Source of the DNA: DASVEG01 sp035540495
GTDB taxonomy: Bacteria; Actinomycetota; Acidimicrobiia; Acidimicrobiales; CADCTF01
DNA: 64,000 bases
Direction of reading: 5' to 3'
Assembly: GCA_035540495.1 (NCBI GenBank)
Contig: DATLGL010000064.1
Location: forward strand, 1 to 64,000
Made by a program: the position numbers and the translations under genes. How positions within the stretch are numbered: position 1 is the first letter of the stretch; every line of letters starts with the position of its first letter. This document shows, in pieces, positions 15,897-26,019 of this stretch. The notes beneath the pieces were generated by a model that ran no database searches, was not told the origin of the DNA, and saw only the letters and a program-made list of their open reading frames with translations.

Positions 15897-16751
15897 CTAG
15901 CCGGCCACCTTCACCGTGTTGCCGCCTCCCCAGAAGAGCAGCGAGAGCAAGAGGTTGAGAACGACCACGGTGACGATCGACAGGCGGATGGCCCGCCCGA
16001 CCGCCACGCCGACACCCTCGGGACCGCCCTTGGCGTAGAAGCCGTAGTAGCAGTGGATGAGAGTGACGGCGACGGCGAACACGCACGCCTTCGCCAGGCT
16101 GTAGACGACGTCGATCGCGGGCAGGTACAGCCGGAAGTAGTGCTGGTAGATGCCGGGCGACAATCCGAAGAAGCGGGTCGTGACGAGCTCCGTGGCGAGG
16201 AAGCTCGCGTAGAGGCTGAACAGGTAGAGCGGGATGATGCAGAGGAGGGCGGCCATCACCCGGGTGCACACGAGGTAGATGAACGACGGCACGCTCATCA
16301 CCTCGAGCGCATCGATCTCGTCGCTGATCCGCATCGCGCCGAGCTCCGCGGTGAAGCCCGCTCCGACCTGCGCGGCGAACGCGACGCCGGCGATCAGTGG
16401 CGTCACCTCGCGTGTGTTGGCGAAGCTGCCTACCAGCCCGGTGAACGCCTCGGCGCCGATCTGCTCGAGGCCCTTGAACCCCTGCAGCCCGACCTCGGTG
16501 CCGGTGAAGAACGACATCGAGAAGATGACGAAGACCATCCCGCCGCCGACGACGAAGGCACCTGCGCCGATCGCGATGTCGGAGATGAGAGCGAAGAGCA
16601 TCGTGCCGTAGCCACGACGGAAGACCTGCAGCGTGACGACGTCCCACAGGATGCGCCCGTAGAAGCCGAGTTGCCGCCCGACCTCGTCCATCGCGTCGGC
16701 CATCCACCGGAACGGCTTGTTCAGCGGCTGCAGCCGCGCAGGCAGGGCCAT
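15897..16751 (-). CDS. yrbEB: YrbEB/MlaE-type permease subunit
   Basis: A 284-residue integral membrane protein of the MlaE family with about five to six transmembrane helices. The family motif is visible as VTPLIAGVAFAAQVGAGFTA followed by ELGAMRISDEIDALEVM, the cytosolic coupling region that meets the ATPase. It forms the permease of the Mce importer with YrbEA. The ATG starts 7 nt after the yrbEA stop, and its stop abuts the mceA start. Confidence 0.9.
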   Translation of the reverse strand: MALPARLQPLNKPFRWMADAMDEVGRQLGFYGRILWDVVTLQVFRRGYGTMLFALISDIAIGAGAFVVGGGMVFVIFSMSFFTGTEVGLQGFKGLEQIGAEAFTGLVGSFANTREVTPLIAGVAFAAQVGAGFTAELGAMRISDEIDALEVMSVPSFIYLVCTRVMAALLCIIPLYLFSLYASFLATELVTTRFFGLSPGIYQHYFRLYLPAIDVVYSLAKACVFAVAVTLIHCYYGFYAKGGPEGVGVAVGRAIRLSIVTVVVLNLLLSLLFWGGGNTVKVAG

Positions 16752-16758
16752 CGATCTC

Positions 16759-17541
16759 TCAGAACTTCTGCGGGATCACGGCGAAGTAGAGCGTGGTCAG
16801 GATGAAGTTGGCGAAGAAGATCAGGATGAAGGTCACCACGACCGCCTGGTTGACCGCGTCGCCGACGCCTTTCGGCCCACCCTTCGCGTAGAGGCCCTTG
16901 TAGCAGGCCACCATCGCGGCGAGGAACCCGAAGACGAACGCCTTCACCAGCGCCGACCACAGGTCAGGCAGCTGCACGAGAGCGGTGAACCCGCTGAAGT
17001 AGGCGCCCGCCGTCGTGCCCTGCACGATCACGTTGAAGACGAACCCGCCGGCGAGGCCGGCGACGCTGACGAGGCTGACGAGCGCCAGGGCGACGAAGCT
17101 CGCGGCCCAGAGCCGGGGCGTGACCAGGCGGTGCACGGGGTTGATCGCCATGACCTCCATCGCCGAGATCTCGTCGCGGATCTTGCGGCTGCCGAGGTCG
17201 GCGGTCATCGCGCTGCCGCCGGCGCCGGCGATGAGGAGCGCCGTGGCTACCGGGGCGGCCTCTCGCACGATCGCGAGCACCATCGCCGCACCGGTCGCCG
17301 ACTCCGCGCCCAGCTGCCGGTTGAACGACCCGACGTGGAGCGCGATCACCATCCCGAACGGGATCGAGATCAGGATCACCGGGAGGATCGTCACCTTGGC
17401 GATGAACCAGCACTGCGACAGGAACTCGCCGAACCACTCGTTGATCCGCCACGTCGCTCGGAGGCCTTCGAGGCAGATGGCGAACATGTTCCCGGTCTCC
17501 CGCAGCAGCACCTGCGGCTTGTCGAGGAACGCGGAGGTCAT
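16759..17541 (-). CDS. yrbEA: YrbEA/MlaE-type permease subunit
   Basis: A 260-residue MlaE-family permease with about six hydrophobic helices. The conserved coupling region reads APVATALLIAGAGGSAMTAD, then LGSRKIRDEISAMEVMAINP. ATG 17541 overlaps the mceG stop (ATGA); the much longer in-frame reading upstream is a shadow of mceG. It and YrbEB form the heterodimeric channel energised by MceG. Confidence 0.9.
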   Translation of the reverse strand: MTSAFLDKPQVLLRETGNMFAICLEGLRATWRINEWFGEFLSQCWFIAKVTILPVILISIPFGMVIALHVGSFNRQLGAESATGAAMVLAIVREAAPVATALLIAGAGGSAMTADLGSRKIRDEISAMEVMAINPVHRLVTPRLWAASFVALALVSLVSVAGLAGGFVFNVIVQGTTAGAYFSGFTALVQLPDLWSALVKAFVFGFLAAMVACYKGLYAKGGPKGVGDAVNQAVVVTFILIFFANFILTTLYFAVIPQKF

Positions 17542-18401
17542 ACCGAGAGCACCTCGTCGGTCTCGCCGGACTCGAGGCGTTCGTCTTCCTGCTCCTCGAG
17601 GATCGACTCGATCTCGCTGCCCGAGTCCGACATCTCGTCCATGCCGATCGGCCCCTTGGCCCGACCGCGGAGGAACTGACGGATGATCGGGTTGTCGCTC
17701 TCGCGCATCTCGTCCTTCGACGCGAACTTGACGAGCCCCGACCGGAACAGGACGCCCATGTAATCCGCCGTCCGCATCACCGACGGGATGTTGTGGGTGA
17801 TGATGAAGAACGTCGCCCCGGTCTCCCGCTGCACGTTCACCACGAGCTCGTCGAGGTAGGCGACGCGCACCGGGTCGAGGCCGGAGTCGGGCTCGTCGAA
17901 GAGGACGATCTCCGGGTTCATCACGAGCGCCCTGGCGAGGCCGGCCCGCTTCTTCATCCCGCCCGACACCTCGCCCGGCGTCTTCTTGAGGTGGTCGAGC
18001 AGACCGACGAGGCCGGCCTTCTCGATGACGATGTCCTTCACCTCGCGCTCGGGCTTCTTCGTGTGCTCGCGCAGGGGGAACGCGATGTTGTCGAAGAGGT
18101 TCATCGAGCCGAAGAGCGCGCCGTCCTGGAACAGGACACCGAACTTGCGGCGGACGCGGTAGAGGTCCTTCTCCCGCATCCCGACGATGTTCTCGCCGTC
18201 GACCCAGATCTCGCCTCGCTCGGGCTGGAGGAGGCCGATGATGTTCTTCAGGAGGACGGACTTCCCGGTGCCGGACGGGCCCAGGATCGCGGTGATCTTG
18301 CCGCGAGGGACGTCGAAGGAGATGTCCTGCAACACCGTGTGCGACCCGAACGACTTGGTGACCCCTCGCAACGAGATGATCGCCTCGGTCGCTTCGCCCA
18401 C
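17538..18401 (-). CDS. mceG: MceG/MlaF-type ABC ATPase
   Basis: A 287-residue ABC ATPase. Walker A is GPSGTGKS (41-48), the signature is VSGGMKK (145-151), Walker B with the catalytic Glu is IVLFDEP (165-171), the D-loop is SGLD, and the switch His is in ITHN. It powers the Mce lipid importer. An acidic C-terminal tail of about 45 residues extends beyond the ATPase fold, as in actinobacterial MceG. Here the gene heads the mce operon, whereas in Mycobacterium mceG is unlinked. The start is GTG 18401; a longer promoter-proximal leader lies upstream. Confidence 0.9.
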   Translation of the reverse strand: MGEATEAIISLRGVTKSFGSHTVLQDISFDVPRGKITAILGPSGTGKSVLLKNIIGLLQPERGEIWVDGENIVGMREKDLYRVRRKFGVLFQDGALFGSMNLFDNIAFPLREHTKKPEREVKDIVIEKAGLVGLLDHLKKTPGEVSGGMKKRAGLARALVMNPEIVLFDEPDSGLDPVRVAYLDELVVNVQRETGATFFIITHNIPSVMRTADYMGVLFRSGLVKFASKDEMRESDNPIIRQFLRGRAKGPIGMDEMSDSGSEIESILEEQEDERLESGETDEVLSV

Positions 18402-18457
18402 TCCACCCCACGTGCTGCAGCGTCTGTGACGGGCGGCACTGTACTGGAGTAGTAGGA

Positions 18458-18551
18458 GATCCTGGAGCCCGTTGGTGCCATCCGGTAGCCCGCTCCTGCC
18501 GGCGAGCGGCGGAGGGGTTATTGGGACGTTCTCTACTTGGGCTCCAGGATC
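18458..18551. repeat. 13-bp inverted repeat in the mce leader
   Basis: GATCCTGGAGCCC at 18458-18470 and its exact reverse complement at 18539-18551 enclose 68 nt. The rest of the 334-bp gap 18402-18735 holds a second hairpin (18570-18596) and a candidate promoter (18635-18663); I see no gene in it. In the mceG transcript this would fold as a long-range stem in the 5' leader. Confidence 0.55.
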
Positions 18552-18569
18552 CCCTGCCCTAACTCACCC

Positions 18570-18596
18570 CCAACCGACCGGAGACCGACCGGTTGG
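18570..18596. repeat. Imperfect palindrome in the mce leader
   Basis: CCAACCGACCGG and CCGACCGGTTGG flank AGA; 10 of 12 positions pair, and CCGACCGG is also directly repeated. It could be an operator or a terminator for the upstream peptidase gene. Confidence 0.35.
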
Positions 18597-18634
18597 CCCA
18601 CGACCTGGCGAATGGGGCGCTAGGACCGCCGACA

Positions 18635-18663
18635 GTTATGGCGCGGTGAACAAGAGGCGTCAA
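18635..18663 (-). promoter_or_regulatory. Candidate promoter of the mce operon
   Basis: On the minus strand TTGACG, a 17-nt spacer, then CATAAC. The -35 matches the consensus at 5 of 6 positions and the -10 at 4 of 6. It would give an mceG leader of roughly 230 nt. Confidence 0.45.
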
Positions 18664-18735
18664 GCGGGTGTCCGCCGACAGCACCTGGGAGAACGCGCGT
18701 TATCTCTGGTCAGCCGGGGTGCGGATTTCTTTTGC

Positions 18736-19629
18736 TCAGGCGCCGGATCCGCGGCACCAGGCACGCAGGTAGCCGTAGGGGTCGATCGAGGCGCCGCCGC
18801 CCGGCTTCACCTCGAAGTGCAGGTGCGGCGGGGTCCCCTTGGCGTTGCCGGTCGTTCCCACGGTTCCGATCTTCTGGCCCCGCTCGACCCGACCGCCGGA
18901 GACGGAGATGGAGTCGAGATGAGATCCGTAGTAGGTCGTGCCGTCGTCGCCGTCGATGTAGTAGGCGATGCCGGCCCGGGCACCATCGGCCCGGCGCAGC
19001 GTGCCGTCGACCGATGCGAGCACCGGCGTGCCCCGCTTGGCGAAGATGTCGTTGCCCGCGTGGTTCCGTCCACCGTGGCGGGGAGCGCCGAAGCTGTTCG
19101 AGAAGTCGAACTTGCCGGCGTTCTGGACAGGGCACACGGGCTGCGGACGATCCGCCTTCGCCTGCTCTGACGCACTCCCCGCCGAAGCGGCCCCCTCCGC
19201 GGAATCGGGCAGCGTGAGCTCACGTCCGTCACGGACGCGGCGCTCGTCCTTGATGTCGTTGAGCTTCTTGAGCTCGTCGACGGTCACCTTGTACCGCTTG
19301 GCGATCGACCCGAGCGTCTCGCCCGGAGCGACCTTGTGCACCTTGAGCCCGCCACCGGCAGCGGCCCGAGCAGGCGTCGACGAGGCGATGGGCCTCGCGA
19401 CGGCGACCTGCGCGGCGGACTTGTCGGGGATGACGAGCTTGGTCCCCTCACGCACCTTGTGGGGGTTCTCGATCGCGTTCGCGGACGTGATCGCTTCCAC
19501 GGGCACGCCGAACTTGCGGGCGAGCCCACCAAGGGTGTCGCCCCACTTGAGGGTGTACGTGCTCGACCCGGCGCCAGCAGCGACGAGGAGCACCACGATC
19601 AGCGCCAGACGACGCGCAGCAGTCTTCAT
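18736..19629 (-). CDS. Secreted LysM-M23 peptidoglycan endopeptidase
   Basis: A 297-residue protein: signal peptide or anchor (ARRLALIVVLLVAAGAG), two LysM domains (YTLKWGDTLGGLARKFGVPV and HKVAPGETLGSIAKRYKVTV), a linker, and a C-terminal M23 metallopeptidase domain. The zinc ligands are visible in NHAGNDIF (H-x3-D) and HLHFEV. LysM holds the enzyme on peptidoglycan, and M23 enzymes cleave stem-peptide crosslinks. ATG 19629 follows GGAGAGGGAGA, a clear ribosome-binding site; the in-frame upstream extension to 19674 is not needed. It lies alone between mceG and the ThyX-like gene. Confidence 0.9.
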   Translation of the reverse strand: MKTAARRLALIVVLLVAAGAGSSTYTLKWGDTLGGLARKFGVPVEAITSANAIENPHKVREGTKLVIPDKSAAQVAVARPIASSTPARAAAGGGLKVHKVAPGETLGSIAKRYKVTVDELKKLNDIKDERRVRDGRELTLPDSAEGAASAGSASEQAKADRPQPVCPVQNAGKFDFSNSFGAPRHGGRNHAGNDIFAKRGTPVLASVDGTLRRADGARAGIAYYIDGDDGTTYYGSHLDSISVSGGRVERGQKIGTVGTTGNAKGTPPHLHFEVKPGGGASIDPYGYLRAWCRGSGA

Positions 19630-19731
19630 GAGAGGTCTCCCTCTCCGCCCATGCTCACCGTACCCAAACCACATGCGTCACATCAACCCCTCCAGTAACA
19701 CTTCGGTCACCAGAGGTAGCGGCTTGAGGCG

Positions 19732-21354
<1,623 letters not shown>

Positions 21355-21398
21355 TGGCCGCGAGGTTACGGGGCCGCGCCCCCGGGGATGGTGACCCC

Positions 21399-21659
21399 GT
21401 GAGCTCTGACCGCCCGACGGAAACCGCGGCCCACTACACCGACGACTCGCCGGTCGCCGATCCCCGGGCTGCGGAGCCCGCGGATCCCGGGGATCCGGCG
21501 TCGCGCGAGAACGAGCAGCGCCTCGAACAGACACCCAAGACGGGCGGCGCGCTCGACACCGCTGCGGCGGCGCCCACGGTGCCGTCGCTCACGGTGAACG
21601 CAGGTCTTTCGTCGGATGCGAAGGCCGACGACGACCTCCTCGCGCCCGGCGGCGGCTGA
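21399..21659 (+). CDS. Small low-complexity hypothetical protein
   Basis: An 86-residue reading frame rich in Ala, Asp, Pro and Thr, with no hydrophobic core or motif. It lies in the only gap between the divergent ThyX-like gene and the convergent alcohol dehydrogenase, and its GTG is preceded by GGGGATGG. Composition alone does not prove it is coding; if real it is probably disordered. Confidence 0.35.
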   Translation: MSSDRPTETAAHYTDDSPVADPRAAEPADPGDPASRENEQRLEQTPKTGGALDTAAAAPTVPSLTVNAGLSSDAKADDDLLAPGGG

Positions 21660-21690
21660 CCCGCGACCGGCGCCTGGCCCGGGCTTGGCG

Positions 21691-22683
21691 TCAGTGGCGC
21701 ACCACGATCTTCCCCAGCTGCTCGCCCCGCTCGAGACGCTCCAGCGCAGCCGGGAACTGGTCGAGGCCGTCGAACACCTCGTCGACGACGACAGGTGCGC
21801 GGCCGCTGGCGACGATCGTCGTCACCTCGTCGAACTCGGCGTAGGAGCCCATCGTCGAGCCGATGATCTCGTGCTGCTTGAAGAACAGCCGGGGCAGGCT
21901 GATCTCGACCTTCGACCCCGCGGTGCCCCCGCAGGTGACGAGTCGGCCGCCGGGGCGGAGCGCTCGGATCGCCCGGTCCCAGGTGGCCGCGCCGACGTTC
22001 TCGAACACGACGTGGGCCTGGACAGGCCACGGCTCGTCGGAGCTCGAGTCGAAGGCATCGACGGCTCCCCACTCGATGGCTGCGCGTCGCTTCGACTCGT
22101 CGCGAGAGGTGCCGTAGACGATGGCGCCGCAGGCGACACCGAGCGCGACGCCGGCTGACGACACACCACCACCGACGCCGACCACGAGCAGCGTCTCGCC
22201 CGCGTGCAGACGGGCCCGCTTCAGCATCCGCCACGCCGTCAGGTAGACGAGCGGGTACGCCGCCGCATCCTCCCAACTCATCGACGGCGGCTTCGTCACG
22301 ACGTTCTCCTCGGGAACGACAACGAGCTCCCCGTGGGCTCCCCACCGGTGCTCGCCGAGGATCCCGAACTGCTTGCACAGCGGCGACTCGCCGGCGAGGC
22401 ACCACGCACAACGGCGACACGAGACGGCGGGGTTGAGGATGACCTCGTCGCCGGCTGCGACCGACGTGACGCCCTCGCCGACGCTCTCGATGACGCCGGC
22501 GCCGTCGGCACCTGGCACATGGGGCGTCTTCGGCTTCGGCATGCCTCGCGTGACCCAGAGGTCCATGTGGTTCAGGGCGCTCGCCACGACCCGGACCCGG
22601 ACCTCGCCGGGGCCGGGATCGGCGATGTCGATGTTCCCGAATCGGTAGCTACCGGGCGATTCGTCGAGGATCCACGATTCCAC
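21691..22683 (-). CDS. MDR-family zinc-type alcohol dehydrogenase/quinone reductase
   Basis: A 330-residue medium-chain dehydrogenase/reductase. The structural zinc lobe has all four cysteines (CRRCAWCLAGESPLC). The catalytic-zinc position is NHMDLW, where Asn replaces the usual Cys, as in quinone-reductase-like members, so the usual catalytic zinc may be absent. The Rossmann nucleotide-binding motif is VGVGGGVSSAG. The reaction is NAD(P)-dependent oxidoreduction of an unknown alcohol, aldehyde or enone. It starts with GTG. Confidence 0.85.
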   Translation of the reverse strand: MESWILDESPGSYRFGNIDIADPGPGEVRVRVVASALNHMDLWVTRGMPKPKTPHVPGADGAGVIESVGEGVTSVAAGDEVILNPAVSCRRCAWCLAGESPLCKQFGILGEHRWGAHGELVVVPEENVVTKPPSMSWEDAAAYPLVYLTAWRMLKRARLHAGETLLVVGVGGGVSSAGVALGVACGAIVYGTSRDESKRRAAIEWGAVDAFDSSSDEPWPVQAHVVFENVGAATWDRAIRALRPGGRLVTCGGTAGSKVEISLPRLFFKQHEIIGSTMGSYAEFDEVTTIVASGRAPVVVDEVFDGLDQFPAALERLERGEQLGKIVVRH

Positions 22684-22755
22684 GGCGGACGTTCTACTTC
22701 GACGCGTGTCGAGACAACGACTGGGAGACGATCACCCGGCGCAGTCGGCGCCTAA

Positions 22756-23367
22756 TCAGACGACGACCCGCAGCGCGTCGGGTTCGGCGCGCAGCGACAG
22801 CACCCGCGCCTCACCGACGACTTCGCCGTCGAGGTGGAGCGGGAGGGGCTTCTCCAGCTCGATCTGGACCGCCGCCGCCCGGCGCTCCTTGATCCTCGGG
22901 TGGGGCAGGTGCGTTCCCGACGGCAGGCGGGCCCGGACCTTCCAGAGGTCGGCCAACTGCAGGTGAGCGTCGTAGGTGTCGAGCAGCCCGTCGTTGGGAT
23001 GACCCCGCGGGCCGAGGTTCCACTCCCCCACCCACTGCGCGTTCATGGCGGCAACGGCTCTGGTCCACCACCGGTTGCGGGCGATCGCGTGGGCGACAAA
23101 CAGGTGCAGGCGCCCGTCGACGAGCACCTGCCCGACATCGACCGTGAAGGTCACTGCTCGCTCCGACCGCAGTCGCCTCTCGTCGCCTGGTCCGGCGAGT
23201 GTCCGGCAGAGGTCTCCCGCGAGCAGGCCGAGCACTGGGAACGGGCGCCCGTCGCGCCGGCACTCCTCGAGCACCCGTCGAGCCTCTGCGTCTGATCGCA
23301 CGACGACCCCGTCGTCGGGCAACGGCACGCCCGGTTCCCCGTACGGCGAGCCCTTCTTGATCGTCAT
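22756..23367 (-). CDS. Diacylglycerol-kinase-like C-terminal domain protein
   Basis: A 203-residue protein. The end, LPLHLDGEVVGEARVLSLRAEP, resembles the C-terminal beta-domain of YegS/DgkB-type lipid kinases, where the IDGE motif precedes the last strands. The middle (VTFTVDVGQVLVDGRLHLFVAHA) also fits that domain. The N-terminal nucleotide-binding domain with the GGDGT motif is absent, so a kinase activity is not supported on its own. ATG 23367 overlaps the helY stop (ATGA), so it is translated with the helicase. Identity is tentative. Confidence 0.55.
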   Translation of the reverse strand: MTIKKGSPYGEPGVPLPDDGVVVRSDAEARRVLEECRRDGRPFPVLGLLAGDLCRTLAGPGDERRLRSERAVTFTVDVGQVLVDGRLHLFVAHAIARNRWWTRAVAAMNAQWVGEWNLGPRGHPNDGLLDTYDAHLQLADLWKVRARLPSGTHLPHPRIKERRAAAVQIELEKPLPLHLDGEVVGEARVLSLRAEPDALRVVV

Positions 23368-26009
23368 TCGCCGTCGGAGGCGGTGACCACCGACGACGCG
23401 GCGACGACACCGCGGAACAGCGCGTCGGCGGCACGACGGCACGATCGCCGGGTGTCTTCCGACGCAGCCACGTCACCCAGCTGACGGAGGAGGTCGATGA
23501 GCTGCTTGATGTTGCGGACGAAGTCGCCGCCGGTCATGTCCTCGTCCTGGATCACCCTCGACAGGTCGTCGCCCTTCGCCCACGCGAACGCGAGGCCGAT
23601 GAACCCCGGATCCGGGGGCCGCGTCGGGGGCAGACCCGCGTCCTCCTCGGCCAGGTTGAGCTCGCGGGCGATGTACTCGAGGTTCCCCCACCGGTCGCGC
23701 AGCGGGCCCTTCGGGAACCACGGCGCCGGCCCTGGCCCGGGGCCCCGCGTCTCGTACGTGAAGGTGCTCGCCAGCGCCGCGCACTCCGGCGGGCTGAGAC
23801 CGTCGAACAGCTCCGACCGCAGCACCTCGGCGACGAGGAGGTCGCTCTCGTGGTAGATCGCGGCGAGGTTCTCACCCGCTGGCGTCAGCGACCACCCGTC
23901 GCCAGCAATGTAACCCCACGCCTCGAGGATCCGGAGCACCCGGTCGAACTGGCGGGCCAGCGACTCCGACCGCCCACGGATCTGGCGCTCCGTGGTCCGC
24001 AACTCGCGCTCGCGCTGCGAGGCGCGACGGGCAGCCATCACGTGTGACCGGACGTCCGGGCACCGGCCGACCGGATGCGCGGCGACGATCTCGGCCAGCT
24101 GGATGGCCTTCTTCGCCTTCGCGGAGGACGCGTCTTCGCCGTCGACGCCGTTGCCGCGGATCTTCGCCCGTCGGAGGCGGTCAGCGACCTGACGGTGGAA
24201 GTTGTGGTTGTTCGGCAGGTACGGCCGAGGCAGTTCGATCGTCCCCACGGCGCGGGGCGGCGCCGGGAAGTCGCGCCCGGAGAGCTGCATCCGCTTGCCG
24301 CCCAAGGTGACGACGCCGAGCACACGTCCGGCCTTGCGGGACGCGGTCGTGATCACCGCGTAGCGCCCACCTTGGGCCATCCCAGGCACGACGAGGACGT
24401 CGCCAGGACCCAGCCGGTCGAGCGCGCGCTCGACGTCGGTGCGGCTGACCTCCCGCCGCTTCGCGACCTGCTCCGCCTCTGCCGACAGGCGCATGTACTC
24501 GTCGATGTCGCCTTCCTCGCACGCGGCCGCCTCGCGCAGGCGGACGATCTCCTGCTTCAGCTTCTCGAGCCGGCGCTCGGCCCGGACGATCTCGCTGTCG
24601 GACCGGTACTGCGCGAACGACAGGTTGAGCAGGTGGTGCGCCTCGGCAGGCTCGTAGCGGCGCACGAGGTTCGCGGCCATGTTGTACGTGGGGCGGAAGG
24701 CGGAGCGCAGCTCGTACGACCGGGTCGAGGCGAGCGAGGCGACCTGATCGAACGGCACGAACGGGGTCCACAGGACGATGCCGTAGCCGACGTCGTCGAT
24801 GCCCCGACGGCCGGCTCGCCCCGTGAGCTGGGTGTACTCCCCCGGTGTGAGCTTCTCGTGCGCCTCGCCGGAGAACTTCGTCAGCTTCTCGATCACGACC
24901 GAGCGCGCGGGCATGTTGATCCCGAGCGCCAAGGTCTCGGTCGCGAACACCGCCTTCACGAGGGCCTCGGCGAAGCAGGCCTCCACCGCCTCCTTGAAGG
25001 GCGGCACCATCCCTGCGTGGTGCGCGGCGACGCCCGCCTCGAGCGCGGTGATCCACGAGCCGTAGTCGAGCACACGGAGGTCGTCGTCCGACAGGTGAGA
25101 CAGCTTCGCCTCGGCGATGGCGCGGATCTCCCGTCGCTCCTCCGGCGACGTCAGCCGGATGCCCTCCCGTAGGCACTGCTCGACGGCGTCGTCGCAGCCG
25201 TTCCGACTGAAGATGAAGTAGATCGCCGGGAGCATCTCCCGCTCGCGCAGCGCGTCGATCACCTCGGCGCGCCGCGGCGTGAACAGCCGGCTCCGCTGGC
25301 GCGGTTGGCGGTAGCCGCGGTTGACCACGGAGTGCCGGTCGAGGGCTTCGGCCTCCGGGTTGGGGCGGCCGTCGACGAGCGTCGGCATGAGCAACGGGCG
25401 CTCCAGGTGACGGTCGCCGACCATGAAGAGGTTGTGCAGCGTCACCGGGCGCTTCTCCTCGATGATCACCTCCGTCGCCCCTCGGACCGTGTGGATCCAG
25501 TCGCCGAACTCCTCCGCGTTCGACACGGTCGCCGACAGGCACACGAGGTCGACCGTCGGGGGCAGGTGGATGATCACCTCCTCCCACACCGGCCCGCGGT
25601 ACGCGTTCTGGAGGTAGTGGACCTCGTCGAGCACGACGTAGCGCAGCCCGTCGAGCGTCGACGACCCGGCGTAGATCATGTTGCGGAGGACCTCGGTCGT
25701 CATCACCACGGCAGGCGCGTCGCCGTTGATCGAGTTGTCGCCGGTGAGCAGACCGACGCGGTCGCGGCCGTGGCGGTCGACGAGGTCACCGAACTTCTGG
25801 TTCGACAGCGCCTTCAGGGGCGTCGTGTAGAACGCCTTCCCGCCTTCGGCGATCGCCTTGGCGGCGGCGTACTCGGCGACGACGGTCTTGCCCGATCCGG
25901 TGGGCGCGGCGACCAGCACCGACCGGCCCGCGTCGAGCGCGTCGAGGGAGCGCTCCTGGAAGGCATCGAGCTCGAACCCGAGCGAGGTCACGAACTCGGC
26001 GCGGTCCAC
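23364..26009 (-). CDS. helY: Ski2-like DEAD/DEAH RNA helicase HelY
   Basis: An 881-residue superfamily-2 helicase. Walker A is APTGSGKT (35-42), Walker B is DEVH (128-131), motif III is SAT (LSATVSNAEEFG), and motifs V/VI are TETLALGINMPARS and QLTGRAGRRGID. The C-terminal half has the arch/helical region of Ski2/Mtr4-type RNA helicases (LNLSFAQYRSDSEIV). The mycobacterial counterpart HelY lies next to tatC, as here, supporting the name. The probable role is RNA unwinding in decay or processing. It starts with GTG 10 nt after the tatC stop. Confidence 0.9.
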   Translation of the reverse strand: MDRAEFVTSLGFELDAFQERSLDALDAGRSVLVAAPTGSGKTVVAEYAAAKAIAEGGKAFYTTPLKALSNQKFGDLVDRHGRDRVGLLTGDNSINGDAPAVVMTTEVLRNMIYAGSSTLDGLRYVVLDEVHYLQNAYRGPVWEEVIIHLPPTVDLVCLSATVSNAEEFGDWIHTVRGATEVIIEEKRPVTLHNLFMVGDRHLERPLLMPTLVDGRPNPEAEALDRHSVVNRGYRQPRQRSRLFTPRRAEVIDALREREMLPAIYFIFSRNGCDDAVEQCLREGIRLTSPEERREIRAIAEAKLSHLSDDDLRVLDYGSWITALEAGVAAHHAGMVPPFKEAVEACFAEALVKAVFATETLALGINMPARSVVIEKLTKFSGEAHEKLTPGEYTQLTGRAGRRGIDDVGYGIVLWTPFVPFDQVASLASTRSYELRSAFRPTYNMAANLVRRYEPAEAHHLLNLSFAQYRSDSEIVRAERRLEKLKQEIVRLREAAACEEGDIDEYMRLSAEAEQVAKRREVSRTDVERALDRLGPGDVLVVPGMAQGGRYAVITTASRKAGRVLGVVTLGGKRMQLSGRDFPAPPRAVGTIELPRPYLPNNHNFHRQVADRLRRAKIRGNGVDGEDASSAKAKKAIQLAEIVAAHPVGRCPDVRSHVMAARRASQRERELRTTERQIRGRSESLARQFDRVLRILEAWGYIAGDGWSLTPAGENLAAIYHESDLLVAEVLRSELFDGLSPPECAALASTFTYETRGPGPGPAPWFPKGPLRDRWGNLEYIARELNLAEEDAGLPPTRPPDPGFIGLAFAWAKGDDLSRVIQDEDMTGGDFVRNIKQLIDLLRQLGDVAASEDTRRSCRRAADALFRGVVAASSVVTASDGE

Positions 26010-26019
26010 GGTGACGGTT

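Noticed and set aside
15306..16805. Long open frame on the plus strand opposite mceA and yrbEB
   Set aside because: Composition is Glu/Arg/His-rich antisense; the minus-strand genes are unmistakable.
18402..18735. c-di-AMP (ydaO-type) riboswitch of the LysM/M23 peptidase
   Set aside because: The region lies downstream of the peptidase gene, and only about 100 bp separate the peptidase start from the ThyX-like stop; I could not find the riboswitch core.
18472..19170. Open frame on the plus strand spanning the mce leader and the M23 peptidase
   Set aside because: Overlaps the peptidase antisense, has no recognisable motif and no ribosome-binding site.
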